A DNA stretch of 64,000 nt from Roseburia sp. (lineage in GTDB: Bacteria > Bacillota_A > Clostridia > Lachnospirales > Lachnospiraceae), in contig DXQT01000009.1 of NCBI GenBank assembly GCA_019411365.1, positions 22,415 through 86,414 on the forward strand, written 5' to 3'. Positions 1 through 8,327 of this stretch are shown in pieces. Position 1 is the stretch's first letter, and every line of letters starts with the position of its first letter. The notes below the pieces were generated by a model that was not told the origin of the DNA, ran no database searches, and was given only the letters and a program-made list of their open reading frames with translations. The translations under genes and the position numbers were made by a program.

Positions 1-18
1 GTCTAAAGCCTTATCCAT
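1..18 (-). CDS. possible start of the next operon gene (partial)
   Basis: An ATG at 18 on the minus strand opens a frame reading MDKALD to the window edge, 29 bases after the cbiA stop. There is no strong Shine-Dalgarno sequence and too little sequence to name a product. It suggests that the corrinoid operon continues past base 1. Confidence 0.25.
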
Positions 19-47
19 GTTAGCACACCCATGTTTTTTTTGCAATC

Positions 48-1541
48 TCAAATGTGTTTTTCTGCTCTTTCCAAAAACCATTCCACAAACTTTGGATCTG
101 ACGGATAATACAGATGTGGAAAGCCCCAGAAATGGTCGTCCGATGCATGAATGCACTTCCAGCTTCTTCCTGTCACCGGTTTTGTGGCAATACAATCCTC
201 TCCATTCGCTGTGCTGTCGAAATAGTGGAACTCATGCGCCTTTATTTTTTCCGGCTCCGGTCTTTCCGCTGTTCCCTTCTCCGTGAGCCCTTGCGGCAGT
301 TGTACTTCCACATAACCAAAACGTACCAGTTTTCCCGTGTACTGACACTCTGCCGGGATCACACCTGCCATTTGATAAGTTGTTCCCTCCCTGTCTGTGA
401 GAGTGTCATGCAGATACATAAATCCCCCACATTCTGCCAGGGAAGGTAACTGCTGTTCCAGCGCTTCTTTGATCGATTTCCGCATGCTCTCATTTTCTTC
501 AAGCTGCTTAGCGTATAATTCCGGATAACCGCCGCCTAACAGTAAGCCATGAATGTTTTCCGGAAGCTTCTCATCATGCAGCGGTGAAAAAAATACCAGC
601 TCTGCTCCATAGTGTTCCAGCATTCTTAGGTTGTCACGGTAATAAAAACAGAATGCTTCGTCTTTCGCCACTGCAATGCGGGACGGTATTGTATTTGTAC
701 CGGAGTTCTCTCTATCATATAATTTATTTTTTCCACTGAAAATTGCCTGAGAAAAAATTGTAACTTTCCCAGAATACGCTTTTTCTTCTAAATCTTCTTT
801 TTCTTCCGGCTTTCCTTCTTCTGTTACAGTTTCTTCTTTTTCCCACAGAGCACTTTCTGCAATCCCGATCATCGCATCGACATCCACATATTTTTCCAGC
901 AATTGTCCGGCTTTTTCCAACTGAAAATTCAGTTCTTCCATTTCTTCCGGCAGGATCAGGCCCAGATGTCTGGAGCCGATCGTCAGTTCTTTTTCATTCG
1001 GAATGCATCCCAGTGCTTTTATCGCAAGTTCTTCTTCGATCAGCGGCGCAATGGTATCAAAAAACATTTTACTTGTCCGGTTTAAAATGACCCCTTTGAT
1101 CAGCTTTTTCTCGTCATACTGTAAGAATCCTGCAATGAGTGGGATCACAGATTTTCCCATGCCATGCGCATCCACTACCAGAATAACCGGGACATCCAGC
1201 GTCTTGGCCAGATGGTAGGAAGATCCCTCCTCCCTGATTCCGCCAAGTCCATCGTAAAGTCCCATAACCCCTTCTAACACTGCGATATCGTGTCGCGGCA
1301 GTTCCATCTCATATAACGCCTGTATCTGTGATGCATCTGAAAAAAATGTATCCAGATTTTTGGATGGAATTTTTAACACCTGTTCATGAAACATCGGATC
1401 AATATAATCCGGTCCACACTTAAAGGACACCGGATGTTTTTTCCTGCATAATAACTGTTTTAAAAAAGCACATGTGATGGTTGTCTTTCCACTGCCGCTT
1501 TTTACCGCTGCAATCATAACTTTAGGTATTTTCAATCCCAT
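48..1541 (-). CDS. cbiA: cobyrinic acid a,c-diamide synthase
   Basis: ATP- and glutamine-dependent amidation of the a and c side chains of cobyrinate in the anaerobic cobalamin pathway. The protein has 497 residues. The N-terminal dethiobiotin-synthetase-like domain has the P-loop KSGSGKTT at residues 14-21. The C-terminal class I glutamine amidotransferase domain has its nucleophile in AECGGFMYL near residue 370. The link between the domains carries an acidic, Glu/Lys-rich insertion (about residues 235-280) that makes the protein somewhat longer than usual for the family. The ATG directly follows the stop of the upstream cbiJ-E-T gene, with a GGAGG ribosome site inside that gene's end, so the two are translationally close. 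It is the last complete gene of the minus-strand operon in this window. Confidence 0.95.
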   Translation of the reverse strand: MGLKIPKVMIAAVKSGSGKTTITCAFLKQLLCRKKHPVSFKCGPDYIDPMFHEQVLKIPSKNLDTFFSDASQIQALYEMELPRHDIAVLEGVMGLYDGLGGIREEGSSYHLAKTLDVPVILVVDAHGMGKSVIPLIAGFLQYDEKKLIKGVILNRTSKMFFDTIAPLIEEELAIKALGCIPNEKELTIGSRHLGLILPEEMEELNFQLEKAGQLLEKYVDVDAMIGIAESALWEKEETVTEEGKPEEKEDLEEKAYSGKVTIFSQAIFSGKNKLYDRENSGTNTIPSRIAVAKDEAFCFYYRDNLRMLEHYGAELVFFSPLHDEKLPENIHGLLLGGGYPELYAKQLEENESMRKSIKEALEQQLPSLAECGGFMYLHDTLTDREGTTYQMAGVIPAECQYTGKLVRFGYVEVQLPQGLTEKGTAERPEPEKIKAHEFHYFDSTANGEDCIATKPVTGRSWKCIHASDDHFWGFPHLYYPSDPKFVEWFLERAEKHI

Positions 1542-3590
1542 TTAAGATACCTCCCCGGTAAAATCAAAAGAGCAGATGTAGATCGGATTTTCGCCCTGCA
1601 TCAGATGATAACCGCCGACTGTTTTCGCACGGGATACCTGCACCTGGATGATCTCGAGATCCGTGATACGGCTGTCTGTTTCCAGCAATGTCAGTTCACG
1701 GATCGTCTCTAAACTGATGCAGTTGATCACGATCCTCATTGCATGATTTTTTTCATACAAAACATCCAGAATTTCTTTTAATCTGCCACTGCTTCCACCG
1801 ATGAACGCATGTGTCGGATGCTCACTCCGTTCTTCTGTCTTAAGACAGTCCGGTGCCTCACCGGCGATTACCTGAATGTTCGGCAGAGCGAATTTCTCGA
1901 TATTTTTCTGGATCAGTTCCAGTGCAAGAGGCTTTTTTTCTATCGCATAAACCTGAATCTGTCCGCTTCTCTTTGCAATTTCTATTGCAATCGATCCTGT
2001 TCCGCTTCCGATATCATAGCAGACGGAATCCTTTTGTAAATGCAATTTGCAGATGGACAACGCTCTTATCTCCTCTTTCGTCATCGGAACTTTATCCCGC
2101 AAAAACTGCTCATCCTGTATCCCACAGGTAACTGCTTTTTTTTCTGCATCAGGATTTAGGATGAGACATATATATAATCCGGTTTCTTCCACATGCTCAC
2201 ATGCTTCCGGCGTTAATGCCAAAACTTTCTCCTGCGGATAGGACAGCTGGAAACCTGCAAGTACCTTACAGTTCTGCAAATGATAATTCTGTAACAGTCT
2301 GCCAAGTTTTTGCACATCCTCTTTTCCGGACATGAGCAAAAATGTTTTCGCAGAAAAACGAATTGTTTCTGTCAGATTTCCGATCCACTCTGAATCCGCT
2401 CCGTGTCCATGAATACTTAAAATAGCCGCATCCTGATAACTGTCCCCGGTCAATGCTGCAAAATAGGACACCGATGAAATTCCAGGATAGATGCGCACAC
2501 GGCTGTCACTTCTGCCCTTCAGTTTTTCATATAGTTTCCCGCATCCGCTGTAAAAACCGGTATCACCAGAAAAAAGAATGACTACTTTCACCCCGCAGCC
2601 AGATAACCTGTCCAGCTCTGGGACAATATCCTCTGCAAGATAATAGGGATAACGGACTGCCTGCTCATTTTTTGCCACCGAGAGCAGCCGTTTTGCTCCA
2701 AAAATGTAGTCTGCTTCCTGGATTTTTTCTGCTGCTTCCATCGTGAGCGTCTGCGCATTTCCCATACCGATTCCGATCAGGAAAATCTGATTTTTTATTG
2801 TTTTTCCTGTGATTTCTGAAATTTTTCTGCACACCTGTGTAAATGTATCACCACTGTTTTGTTTTTCCGGATTGCCGATCACACAAGCAGTGATCCCTTC
2901 CGCCTCGGCTGCTTTTATTTTTTCCAGAAATCCCCCGGTTCTGCCACTCTCCTTTGTGACCAGGTACCTTATATGAAACTGTCTGATCAGTGCACGGTTC
3001 ATTTCCAATGAAAAAGGTCCCTGCATCGCAATAATCTGTTTTCCACAGATGCCGTTCTGCTCGCAGAGAGATATGCTCTCCAATCCCGGCAATACACGGA
3101 CAAACAGACGGTCTTTTAACGCTTCCTTCTGACTGTACGTGGCAAGATCTTTGCTTCCGGTCGTGAGCAGGATGTTTCCATCTGTGGAGTTTAAGAAGTC
3201 TGCACATTCTGTGGCGTCACTGCACAGTATCACATCTGAGTGATTTTCCTGTATTGTATCCTTATTTAATGCAATATCCGAAGTCTCCCTCTGCAGCCGG
3301 ATATACGGAATCTCCGTATTTTTCAGGCTTTCCCTGATGTTTTCTGAAACTGCCGTTGCAAACGGATGCGTTGCATCCACCACCGCTGCCACCCCACTCT
3401 GTGCGATGAACTTCTGCATTTTCTCCAAATCCATCCTGCCTTTATGAACCGTAACTCCTTCCATCTCCGGCATGACGATCTCACCATATTCTGTTGCCAC
3501 GGAAACAATACATTGGATTCCATTTTCAGACAATGTCTGTGCTAACATGCGTCCTTCTGTTGTTCCTGAAAAAATTACAATTCTATTCAT
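1542..3590 (-). CDS. CbiJ-CbiE-CbiT triple fusion (precorrin-6 reductase and C5/C15 methyltransferase, decarboxylating)
   Basis: Three corrin-ring enzymes in one 682-residue chain. Residues 1-260 match CbiJ/CobK, the NAD(P)H-dependent reductase of (cobalt-)precorrin-6A, beginning with VIFSGTTEGRMLA. From about residue 268 (IFLIGIGMG) to about 465 lies the CbiE tetrapyrrole methyltransferase fold. From about residue 495 to the end lies CbiT, with the SAM motif YDIGSGTGS near residue 523; it methylates C15 and decarboxylates the C12 acetate. CbiE-CbiT fusions are the classical CobL arrangement. Adding CbiJ at the N terminus puts three consecutive steps in one polypeptide. The gene lies between cbiH and cbiA in the same operon. 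The reading frame is intact across all three domains, so this is a fusion and not an annotation artefact. Confidence 0.92.
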   Translation of the reverse strand: MNRIVIFSGTTEGRMLAQTLSENGIQCIVSVATEYGEIVMPEMEGVTVHKGRMDLEKMQKFIAQSGVAAVVDATHPFATAVSENIRESLKNTEIPYIRLQRETSDIALNKDTIQENHSDVILCSDATECADFLNSTDGNILLTTGSKDLATYSQKEALKDRLFVRVLPGLESISLCEQNGICGKQIIAMQGPFSLEMNRALIRQFHIRYLVTKESGRTGGFLEKIKAAEAEGITACVIGNPEKQNSGDTFTQVCRKISEITGKTIKNQIFLIGIGMGNAQTLTMEAAEKIQEADYIFGAKRLLSVAKNEQAVRYPYYLAEDIVPELDRLSGCGVKVVILFSGDTGFYSGCGKLYEKLKGRSDSRVRIYPGISSVSYFAALTGDSYQDAAILSIHGHGADSEWIGNLTETIRFSAKTFLLMSGKEDVQKLGRLLQNYHLQNCKVLAGFQLSYPQEKVLALTPEACEHVEETGLYICLILNPDAEKKAVTCGIQDEQFLRDKVPMTKEEIRALSICKLHLQKDSVCYDIGSGTGSIAIEIAKRSGQIQVYAIEKKPLALELIQKNIEKFALPNIQVIAGEAPDCLKTEERSEHPTHAFIGGSSGRLKEILDVLYEKNHAMRIVINCISLETIRELTLLETDSRITDLEIIQVQVSRAKTVGGYHLMQGENPIYICSFDFTGEVS

Positions 3591-3646
3591 GAATTTCTTT
3601 CTCCTGTTTACACGATTGTCACATGCAAATTAAAATACGGCATACT

Positions 3647-4396
3647 TTAAACCGCCGGATCCGGCAGCACATACCCTCTTGGTGTGACAAGTTTCCCACC
3701 TATGATTTTTGTTCTGGAATTTCCAATAAATACCGTTGTAAACATATTCACCTGACGCTCCCGCAATTCTGCGAGTGTGCAGACTTCACAGGCTGTGTTT
3801 TCTCTTCCGATGTTTTCCACATATCCGCAGGCTCTCTCCGGCTCCACATCGTTTTTTTGTAAAATGTCACAGGCCCTCTTAAGATAATCTGCCCTGTGGT
3901 GGCTGGATGGATTATAAATCGCCATGCAAAAATCACCCACCGCCGCTGCCGCAAGCCTTTTTTCGATAATCTCCCACGGTGTCATAAGATCACTTAAGCT
4001 GATGACGCAGTAATCGTGGTTTAGTGGTGCTCCAAGCGCCGCTGCCCCACTGTTTGCCGCTGTGATCCCGGGGATCACCTCAAGTTCACATCCCGGATGC
4101 GCTTCCGACATCTCATAGAGCAGGGATGCCATTCCATACACGCCTGCATCCCCACTGCATACCATCGCAACCGTTTTTCCTTTTTCTGCTTCCTCAAAAC
4201 ACATCTCACAGCGTCTGACTTCCTGTTTCATCGGTGTGGATAAAAATTCTTTTTTCCGATATTTACCGCCTAATAATTTTAAATACACCGGATATCCGAC
4301 GATCACATCGCTGCCGCACAATGCATGATCTGCCTGTGGAGTCATCATTTCCCCGGTTCCAGGTCCCATTCCCACGATATAAATTTTACTGCTCAT
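3647..4396 (-). CDS. cbiH: cobalt-precorrin-3B C17-methyltransferase
   Basis: SAM-dependent methyltransferase of the tetrapyrrole methylase family. It methylates C17 with ring contraction in the anaerobic pathway. At 249 residues it is the usual single-domain length. The N terminus KIYIVGMGPGTGEMMTPQA is the family's glycine-rich opening. Other typical blocks are CSGDAGVYGMASLLYE and VIPGITAANSGAAALGAPL, which line the SAM and tetrapyrrole site. The start overlaps the end of cbiG by 11 bases, indicating translational coupling. No C-terminal extension (for example an Fe-S domain) is present. Confidence 0.93.
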   Translation of the reverse strand: MSSKIYIVGMGPGTGEMMTPQADHALCGSDVIVGYPVYLKLLGGKYRKKEFLSTPMKQEVRRCEMCFEEAEKGKTVAMVCSGDAGVYGMASLLYEMSEAHPGCELEVIPGITAANSGAAALGAPLNHDYCVISLSDLMTPWEIIEKRLAAAAVGDFCMAIYNPSSHHRADYLKRACDILQKNDVEPERACGYVENIGRENTACEVCTLAELRERQVNMFTTVFIGNSRTKIIGGKLVTPRGYVLPDPAV

Positions 4397-5345
4397 CGAT
4401 CCTGTACTCCTTTGCCAGTTCTCTTTCCAATTTCCAGTCGTATTTTACAATTGCGATCGTCATACCATTTTCTGCCTGCTTCCGCAAAATGAAAGTTCCT
4501 TCTTCGTTTGCCGCTTTCATTGCAGCCCGCTCGCAGACATTGTCCACGCCTGTCTTTTCTTTCACAAAGGAGGACTCCTGAAAGTCTCCCTTTACCTGTT
4601 TTAACTCCTCCGCGGAATAGGTTAAAAACGGAATCCGGTTTGCCATGCACCACCTCAGCAGGCCTTCCTCCTCTTTTTTCAGATCAATGGAAGCTGCTGC
4701 GCGCACAAGTCTTTTTTCAATGCCTGCATGATCCAGCCACTTTTGTATAAATGCATCCAGTTCTTCAAAGCTTTTTCCCCTGCGGCAGCCGATTCCTAAA
4801 ATATATTCTCTCGGCTGCAATCCGAGTACTCCCTGCTCTAAGTCTGTTTTCTCTGATGAGATCACAATATCCGGCGTTTTTCCATCCAGTATTTTGGCTG
4901 AGACTTTTGCGATCCCCTCCCGGTTATAAATGGAAAGACCACATTTTTTTGCAAACAGATCCACAGAAAACGTATGATTCACATCGGTTGCCGTTGTGAT
5001 GACCGGAATCCCGCCAATCTGCCCTGCAATCTGTTCTGCGAGCTCATTTGCACCTCCCATATGCCCGGAAAGCAGTGGGATCACAAAAGTCCCCGCCTCG
5101 TCTGCCACAACCACCGGACTGTCACTCAGCTTATCCGACACAAATGGTGCGATCATGCGCACTGCAATGCCGCAGGCTCCAATTACAACGATGGCATTTT
5201 TCTCTGCAAACTGCTGTCTTGTCCAGTCAGATAGCGATAATCCAAGGTTTTTTGCTTCTTCCGTTTTCGTGTTCACAAAAGCCTGTCTGATTTTTTCTGC
5301 TAGTTTTGTTCCGTTCTCTGTAAACGTAATGATACTGATATTCAT
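4386..5345 (-). CDS. cbiG: cobalt-precorrin-5A hydrolase
   Basis: Opens the delta-lactone of cobalt-precorrin-5A and releases the C2 unit as acetaldehyde, a step specific to the anaerobic route. The 319-residue protein has the three CbiG parts: an N-terminal domain (ISIITFTENGTKLAEKI), a middle domain with VVVADEAGTFVIPLLSGHMGGAN, where the LLSGHMGGAN loop is diagnostic, and a C-terminal domain starting with ILGIGCRRGK. It overlaps cbiF upstream by 4 bases (ATGA) and cbiH downstream by 11 bases. This tight packing with other methylation-phase genes supports the assignment. Confidence 0.94.
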   Translation of the reverse strand: MNISIITFTENGTKLAEKIRQAFVNTKTEEAKNLGLSLSDWTRQQFAEKNAIVVIGACGIAVRMIAPFVSDKLSDSPVVVADEAGTFVIPLLSGHMGGANELAEQIAGQIGGIPVITTATDVNHTFSVDLFAKKCGLSIYNREGIAKVSAKILDGKTPDIVISSEKTDLEQGVLGLQPREYILGIGCRRGKSFEELDAFIQKWLDHAGIEKRLVRAAASIDLKKEEEGLLRWCMANRIPFLTYSAEELKQVKGDFQESSFVKEKTGVDNVCERAAMKAANEEGTFILRKQAENGMTIAIVKYDWKLERELAKEYRIDEQ

Positions 5346-6115
5346 TCTTTTTCCCTTGATTTTTTTATCTTACGAAATTCCGTCTCAAAATCCGGCGCAT
5401 ACAGTCTGGATTTTCCGTAATGCTGATGTGCCACAATATCTCCCACAATGATCAGCGCTGTTTTTGTAATGTCATGCGCTTTTGCCGTCTCTTCTAACTG
5501 TTCCACCGTGCACAGATACGCTTCTTCCTCCGGCCAGGTCGCCTTGTATACAATCGCCGCCGGTGTGTCTTTCCCATACCCGCCTGCGATCAGCCGTCTG
5601 CCCAGTTCTCCCAGCATTCCTGTACTTAAATAGATTGCCATGGAAGCATGATGTGCTGCAAAACTCTCAATGCTCTCTCTCTCCGGTACTTTGGTTCTGC
5701 CTTCCATGCGGGTAATGATCAATGACTGGGACACTTCCGGTAAAGTATATTCCAGATTTAACAAAGCTGCCGCTCCAAAACAGGCGCTTACTCCCGGACA
5801 GCTTTCATACAAAATACCTTTTTCATCCAGCAGATCCATCTGTTCCCGCACTGCTCCGTAAATGCTCGGTTCCCCAGTGTGAAGCCGCACGGTCGTAAGC
5901 TTTTGTTTTTCCGCCTCTTCCATAACAGTGAGTACCTCTTCTAAGGTCATGTATGCACTGTTATGTATCTCACACTCTTTTTTGCAATAAGATAAAAGTT
6001 CCGGATTCACAAGCGAACCCGCATAAATTACCACATCTGCCTTTTCTAACAGACGCATTCCACGTACCGTGATAAGATCTGCCGCTCCAGGTCCTACTCC
6101 CACAAAATAAACCAT
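5342..6115 (-). CDS. cbiF: cobalt-precorrin-4 C11-methyltransferase
   Basis: SAM-dependent tetrapyrrole methyltransferase acting at C11. The 257-residue chain starts with VYFVGVGPGAADLITVRG and contains VIYAGSLVNPELL, the CbiF/CobM-type Y-A-G-S-L block, and LHTGEPSIYGAVREQMDLL, which is also CobM-like. The downstream cbiG start overlaps its stop by 4 bases. Upstream lies a 250-bp gap filled by a palindromic element, so this gene starts a new tightly packed block (cbiF-G-H-JET-A) within the operon. A short Lys/Glu tail ends the protein. Confidence 0.94.
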   Translation of the reverse strand: MVYFVGVGPGAADLITVRGMRLLEKADVVIYAGSLVNPELLSYCKKECEIHNSAYMTLEEVLTVMEEAEKQKLTTVRLHTGEPSIYGAVREQMDLLDEKGILYESCPGVSACFGAAALLNLEYTLPEVSQSLIITRMEGRTKVPERESIESFAAHHASMAIYLSTGMLGELGRRLIAGGYGKDTPAAIVYKATWPEEEAYLCTVEQLEETAKAHDITKTALIIVGDIVAHQHYGKSRLYAPDFETEFRKIKKSREKE

Positions 6116-6143
6116 TGTTTTGTTTCCTTTCTAATTTATGTAT

Positions 6144-6353
6144 TTGCGAAACCCTTCATAATCTTCTTTAAATTGTGAAAAATTAACAAAATTTTCGAAA
6201 ACACGCTTTCGCTACGTGTCGCTGGTAACGGTACTAAGAAGCCCGTCACAACTTACGTTGTATCTGCCTTCTAAGGACCGACCGCTCCCCAGTGTTTTCT
6301 CAAGCTTTTGTTAATTTTTCACAATTTAATTTAGGTTTTCAAGAGTTTCGCAA
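6144..6353. repeat. 210-bp palindromic (MITE-like) element between cbiD and cbiF
   Basis: The ends are inverted: TTGCGAAAC at 6144-6152 and its complement at 6345-6353. Inside, a perfect 22-bp inverted repeat occupies 6170-6191 and 6306-6327, and weaker complementarity continues inward (CTAAGAAG near 6235 against CTTCTAAG near 6281). The whole gap can fold into one long hairpin. No open reading frame is present. A diverged copy of the left end lies at 8291-8327. It could be a non-autonomous transposable element or a structured RNA between operon genes; the sequence alone does not decide. Confidence 0.75.
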
Positions 6354-6365
6354 TTGTCTAATAAA

Positions 6366-7532
6366 TCACATTAATTCCTGTAAAAACTTCTCTGCTCCAG
6401 CGGACTTTGCCAGCTCTCCAAATTCATTGGAGTAAAGGATAACCTCGATCTGCATTTTTCCTGCCGCCCGTTTGTTCAGATAAAACATGATTTTTGACAG
6501 CAGATCCTGCATCACAGCATCTTTTTTTCCACAGGCATCCAGTTTCCTGACTGCTTCTTCCGTGGTGACACATTGCAGGATTTCCTCTAAAACCGGATAA
6601 GGCACCTGATTTCTCACAGAAGCTGCAGTAAGCACTTCCATACGGCAGTCTCCCTCTCTGGAGTGTGTGTTCATGATTCCTCCTGCCACTTTCACAAGTT
6701 TGCCGATATGTCCTGTGAGCAGCATTTTTTCAAATCCAGTGGTGATCGCCATATCAATGGTGTCTCCGATAAAATTACTGCACTTTACGCTCCGGTCAAG
6801 GTCGTAACCATATGTTTTTTTCATGTAATCCAACCCGTAATTACCGGGCGAAACAGCGGCGATTCCATAACCTTCTGCTTTCTTCTGGTTCAATTCCACT
6901 TTGATCGTATCAAGAAGTGCCTGACTGCTCATCGGTTCTACGATCCCGGAGGTTCCCAAAATAGAAATTCCCCCGACAATCCCAAGTCTCGGATTGAAGG
7001 TCTGCTCCGCTAAACGCTCTCCGTCCGGCACTGAAATCGTGATATGAAGCTCTCCTGAGAAATCTGCCAATGCGCATACTTCCTGTACCTCTTTTTCAAT
7101 CATCTCCCGTGGCACATGGTTAATGGCTGCATTTCCGACCGGCTGATCTAATCCTGGCTTTGTCACTCTGCCAACACCCTCGCCACCGTCAATGCTAATG
7201 ACTGCCCTTTTTTCCTGCATCGTTTCCACATGAATGCCTGAAAGTTGTCTGTTATTCTGCCCCGTTATTTTTTTCTCCCCGTCTGCAAAACGCACCGTGG
7301 AAAAAATGAGTGTCCCGGATGTAATATCGGGATCATCTCCACCATCTTTTCGTACTGCGCAGGTAACTTCTGTTTCACTTCTTGTAATTTCAAGTATCTC
7401 TGTTTGAAACAGAATCCCTTTCGGTGTCTGTATTGTTATATTTTGTTTTAACTTTCCAGTCAGAAGCATATATGCTGCTGCTTTCGAGGCAGCCGCCGCA
7501 CAGCTTCCTGTTGTAAATCCATATCGCATCAT
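6366..7532 (-). CDS. cbiD: cobalt-precorrin-5B C1-methyltransferase
   Basis: Methylates C1 of the corrin ring in the anaerobic pathway. The 388-residue chain begins with the signature MRYGFTTGSCAAAASKAA. It also contains the typical KDGGDDPDITSG, GGEGVGRVTKPGLD and ILGTSGIVEPMS blocks, and LLTGHIGKLVKVAGGIMNTH near residue 270. The length is normal. It lies between cbiC upstream and the palindromic element downstream. The start is an ATG; a second ATG one codon later is equally possible. Confidence 0.96.
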   Translation of the reverse strand: MMRYGFTTGSCAAAASKAAAYMLLTGKLKQNITIQTPKGILFQTEILEITRSETEVTCAVRKDGGDDPDITSGTLIFSTVRFADGEKKITGQNNRQLSGIHVETMQEKRAVISIDGGEGVGRVTKPGLDQPVGNAAINHVPREMIEKEVQEVCALADFSGELHITISVPDGERLAEQTFNPRLGIVGGISILGTSGIVEPMSSQALLDTIKVELNQKKAEGYGIAAVSPGNYGLDYMKKTYGYDLDRSVKCSNFIGDTIDMAITTGFEKMLLTGHIGKLVKVAGGIMNTHSREGDCRMEVLTAASVRNQVPYPVLEEILQCVTTEEAVRKLDACGKKDAVMQDLLSKIMFYLNKRAAGKMQIEVILYSNEFGELAKSAGAEKFLQELM

Positions 7533-7610
7533 TCATCCACTCTTGCATGATTTTCTTATGATCTGCACGGCAACTCAGCAGACCAGCGAATTCATTAATT
7601 AAATTTACAT

Positions 7611-8252
7611 TTAATTTTTATCTCGAAGTTCATATAAAAGCGCATTGCAGATTGCCGCTGCAATATTACTGCCACCTTTTCTTCCCCGGTTGATAATATA
7701 CGGTACATCCGTTTTTAAAATCAGATCCTTTGCAGCCTCCACATTCACAAATCCTACCGGAACCCCGATAATAAATGCCGGGCGGTATTTTCCACTCTGC
7801 ATCATTTCATATAATTCGATCAATGCTGTCGGCGCATTGCCTATGGCAAAGAGCACCGGTTTTTCTATCTGTGCTGCTTTTTCCATGCTCACAGCTGCCC
7901 TTGTGACACCGCGCTCTTTTGCAATCTTTGCCACCTCTTCCTCTGCCATAAAGCAGTGTGCCTCTCCACCGTATTTTGCCAGTTCTTTTTTATTCACGCC
8001 GGCAAGTGCCATGTTTGTATCGGTGACAATGTCTGCACCATTTTGTATCAGTTTTTTTGCGATCTCGACCGCATGGTCTGAATAAGTCATGGTCTTTGCA
8101 TAATCAAAATCCGCACTGGTATGAATGGCTCTCTTTGTCACAAGCTCCTGCTCCTTTGGAAGAACGATTCCTTTTTCCTCCAGCTCTTTTGAGATTATGG
8201 CAAAGCTTCGTTTTTCGATATCCTGTGGTCTGACGTATTCTATGTTTTCCAT
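7611..8252 (-). CDS. cbiC: cobalt-precorrin-8 methylmutase
   Basis: Moves a methyl group from C11 to C12 to yield cobyrinate. The 213-residue protein has the catalytic histidine (H44) in RAIHTSADFDYAKTM, and the conserved VTDTNMALAG and PVGFVNVEAAKD blocks with the NRGRKGGSNIAAAICNALL tail. It is an ordinary family length and the assignment is firm. A gap of 78 bases separates it from cbiD downstream. The 66-base gap to cobD upstream contains the orphan end of the palindromic element. Confidence 0.96.
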   Translation of the reverse strand: MENIEYVRPQDIEKRSFAIISKELEEKGIVLPKEQELVTKRAIHTSADFDYAKTMTYSDHAVEIAKKLIQNGADIVTDTNMALAGVNKKELAKYGGEAHCFMAEEEVAKIAKERGVTRAAVSMEKAAQIEKPVLFAIGNAPTALIELYEMMQSGKYRPAFIIGVPVGFVNVEAAKDLILKTDVPYIINRGRKGGSNIAAAICNALLYELRDKN

Positions 8253-8290
8253 CTGATGCTCCTTACTTTCCTGCAGTGTTGATATGGGTG

Positions 8291-8327
8291 ATTGCGAAAC
8301 GCTTCATAAGCTTCTTCTTCAAATTGT
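8291..8327. repeat. orphan end of the palindromic element
   Basis: TTGCGAAAC followed by GCTTCATAA and CTTCTT matches the left end of the 6144-6353 element with a few substitutions and a 3-base insertion, and the match runs on into AAATTGT. It overlaps the last codons and stop of cobD (stop at 8319-8321). No matching right end is visible nearby, so this looks like a solo terminal repeat or deletion remnant. Confidence 0.6.

Noticed and set aside
17..286. Open frame opposite the cbiA end
   Set aside because: It lies antisense to a clear CbiA amidotransferase domain, has no ribosome site, and its sequence is low-complexity Phe/Pro/Ser typical of a shadow frame.
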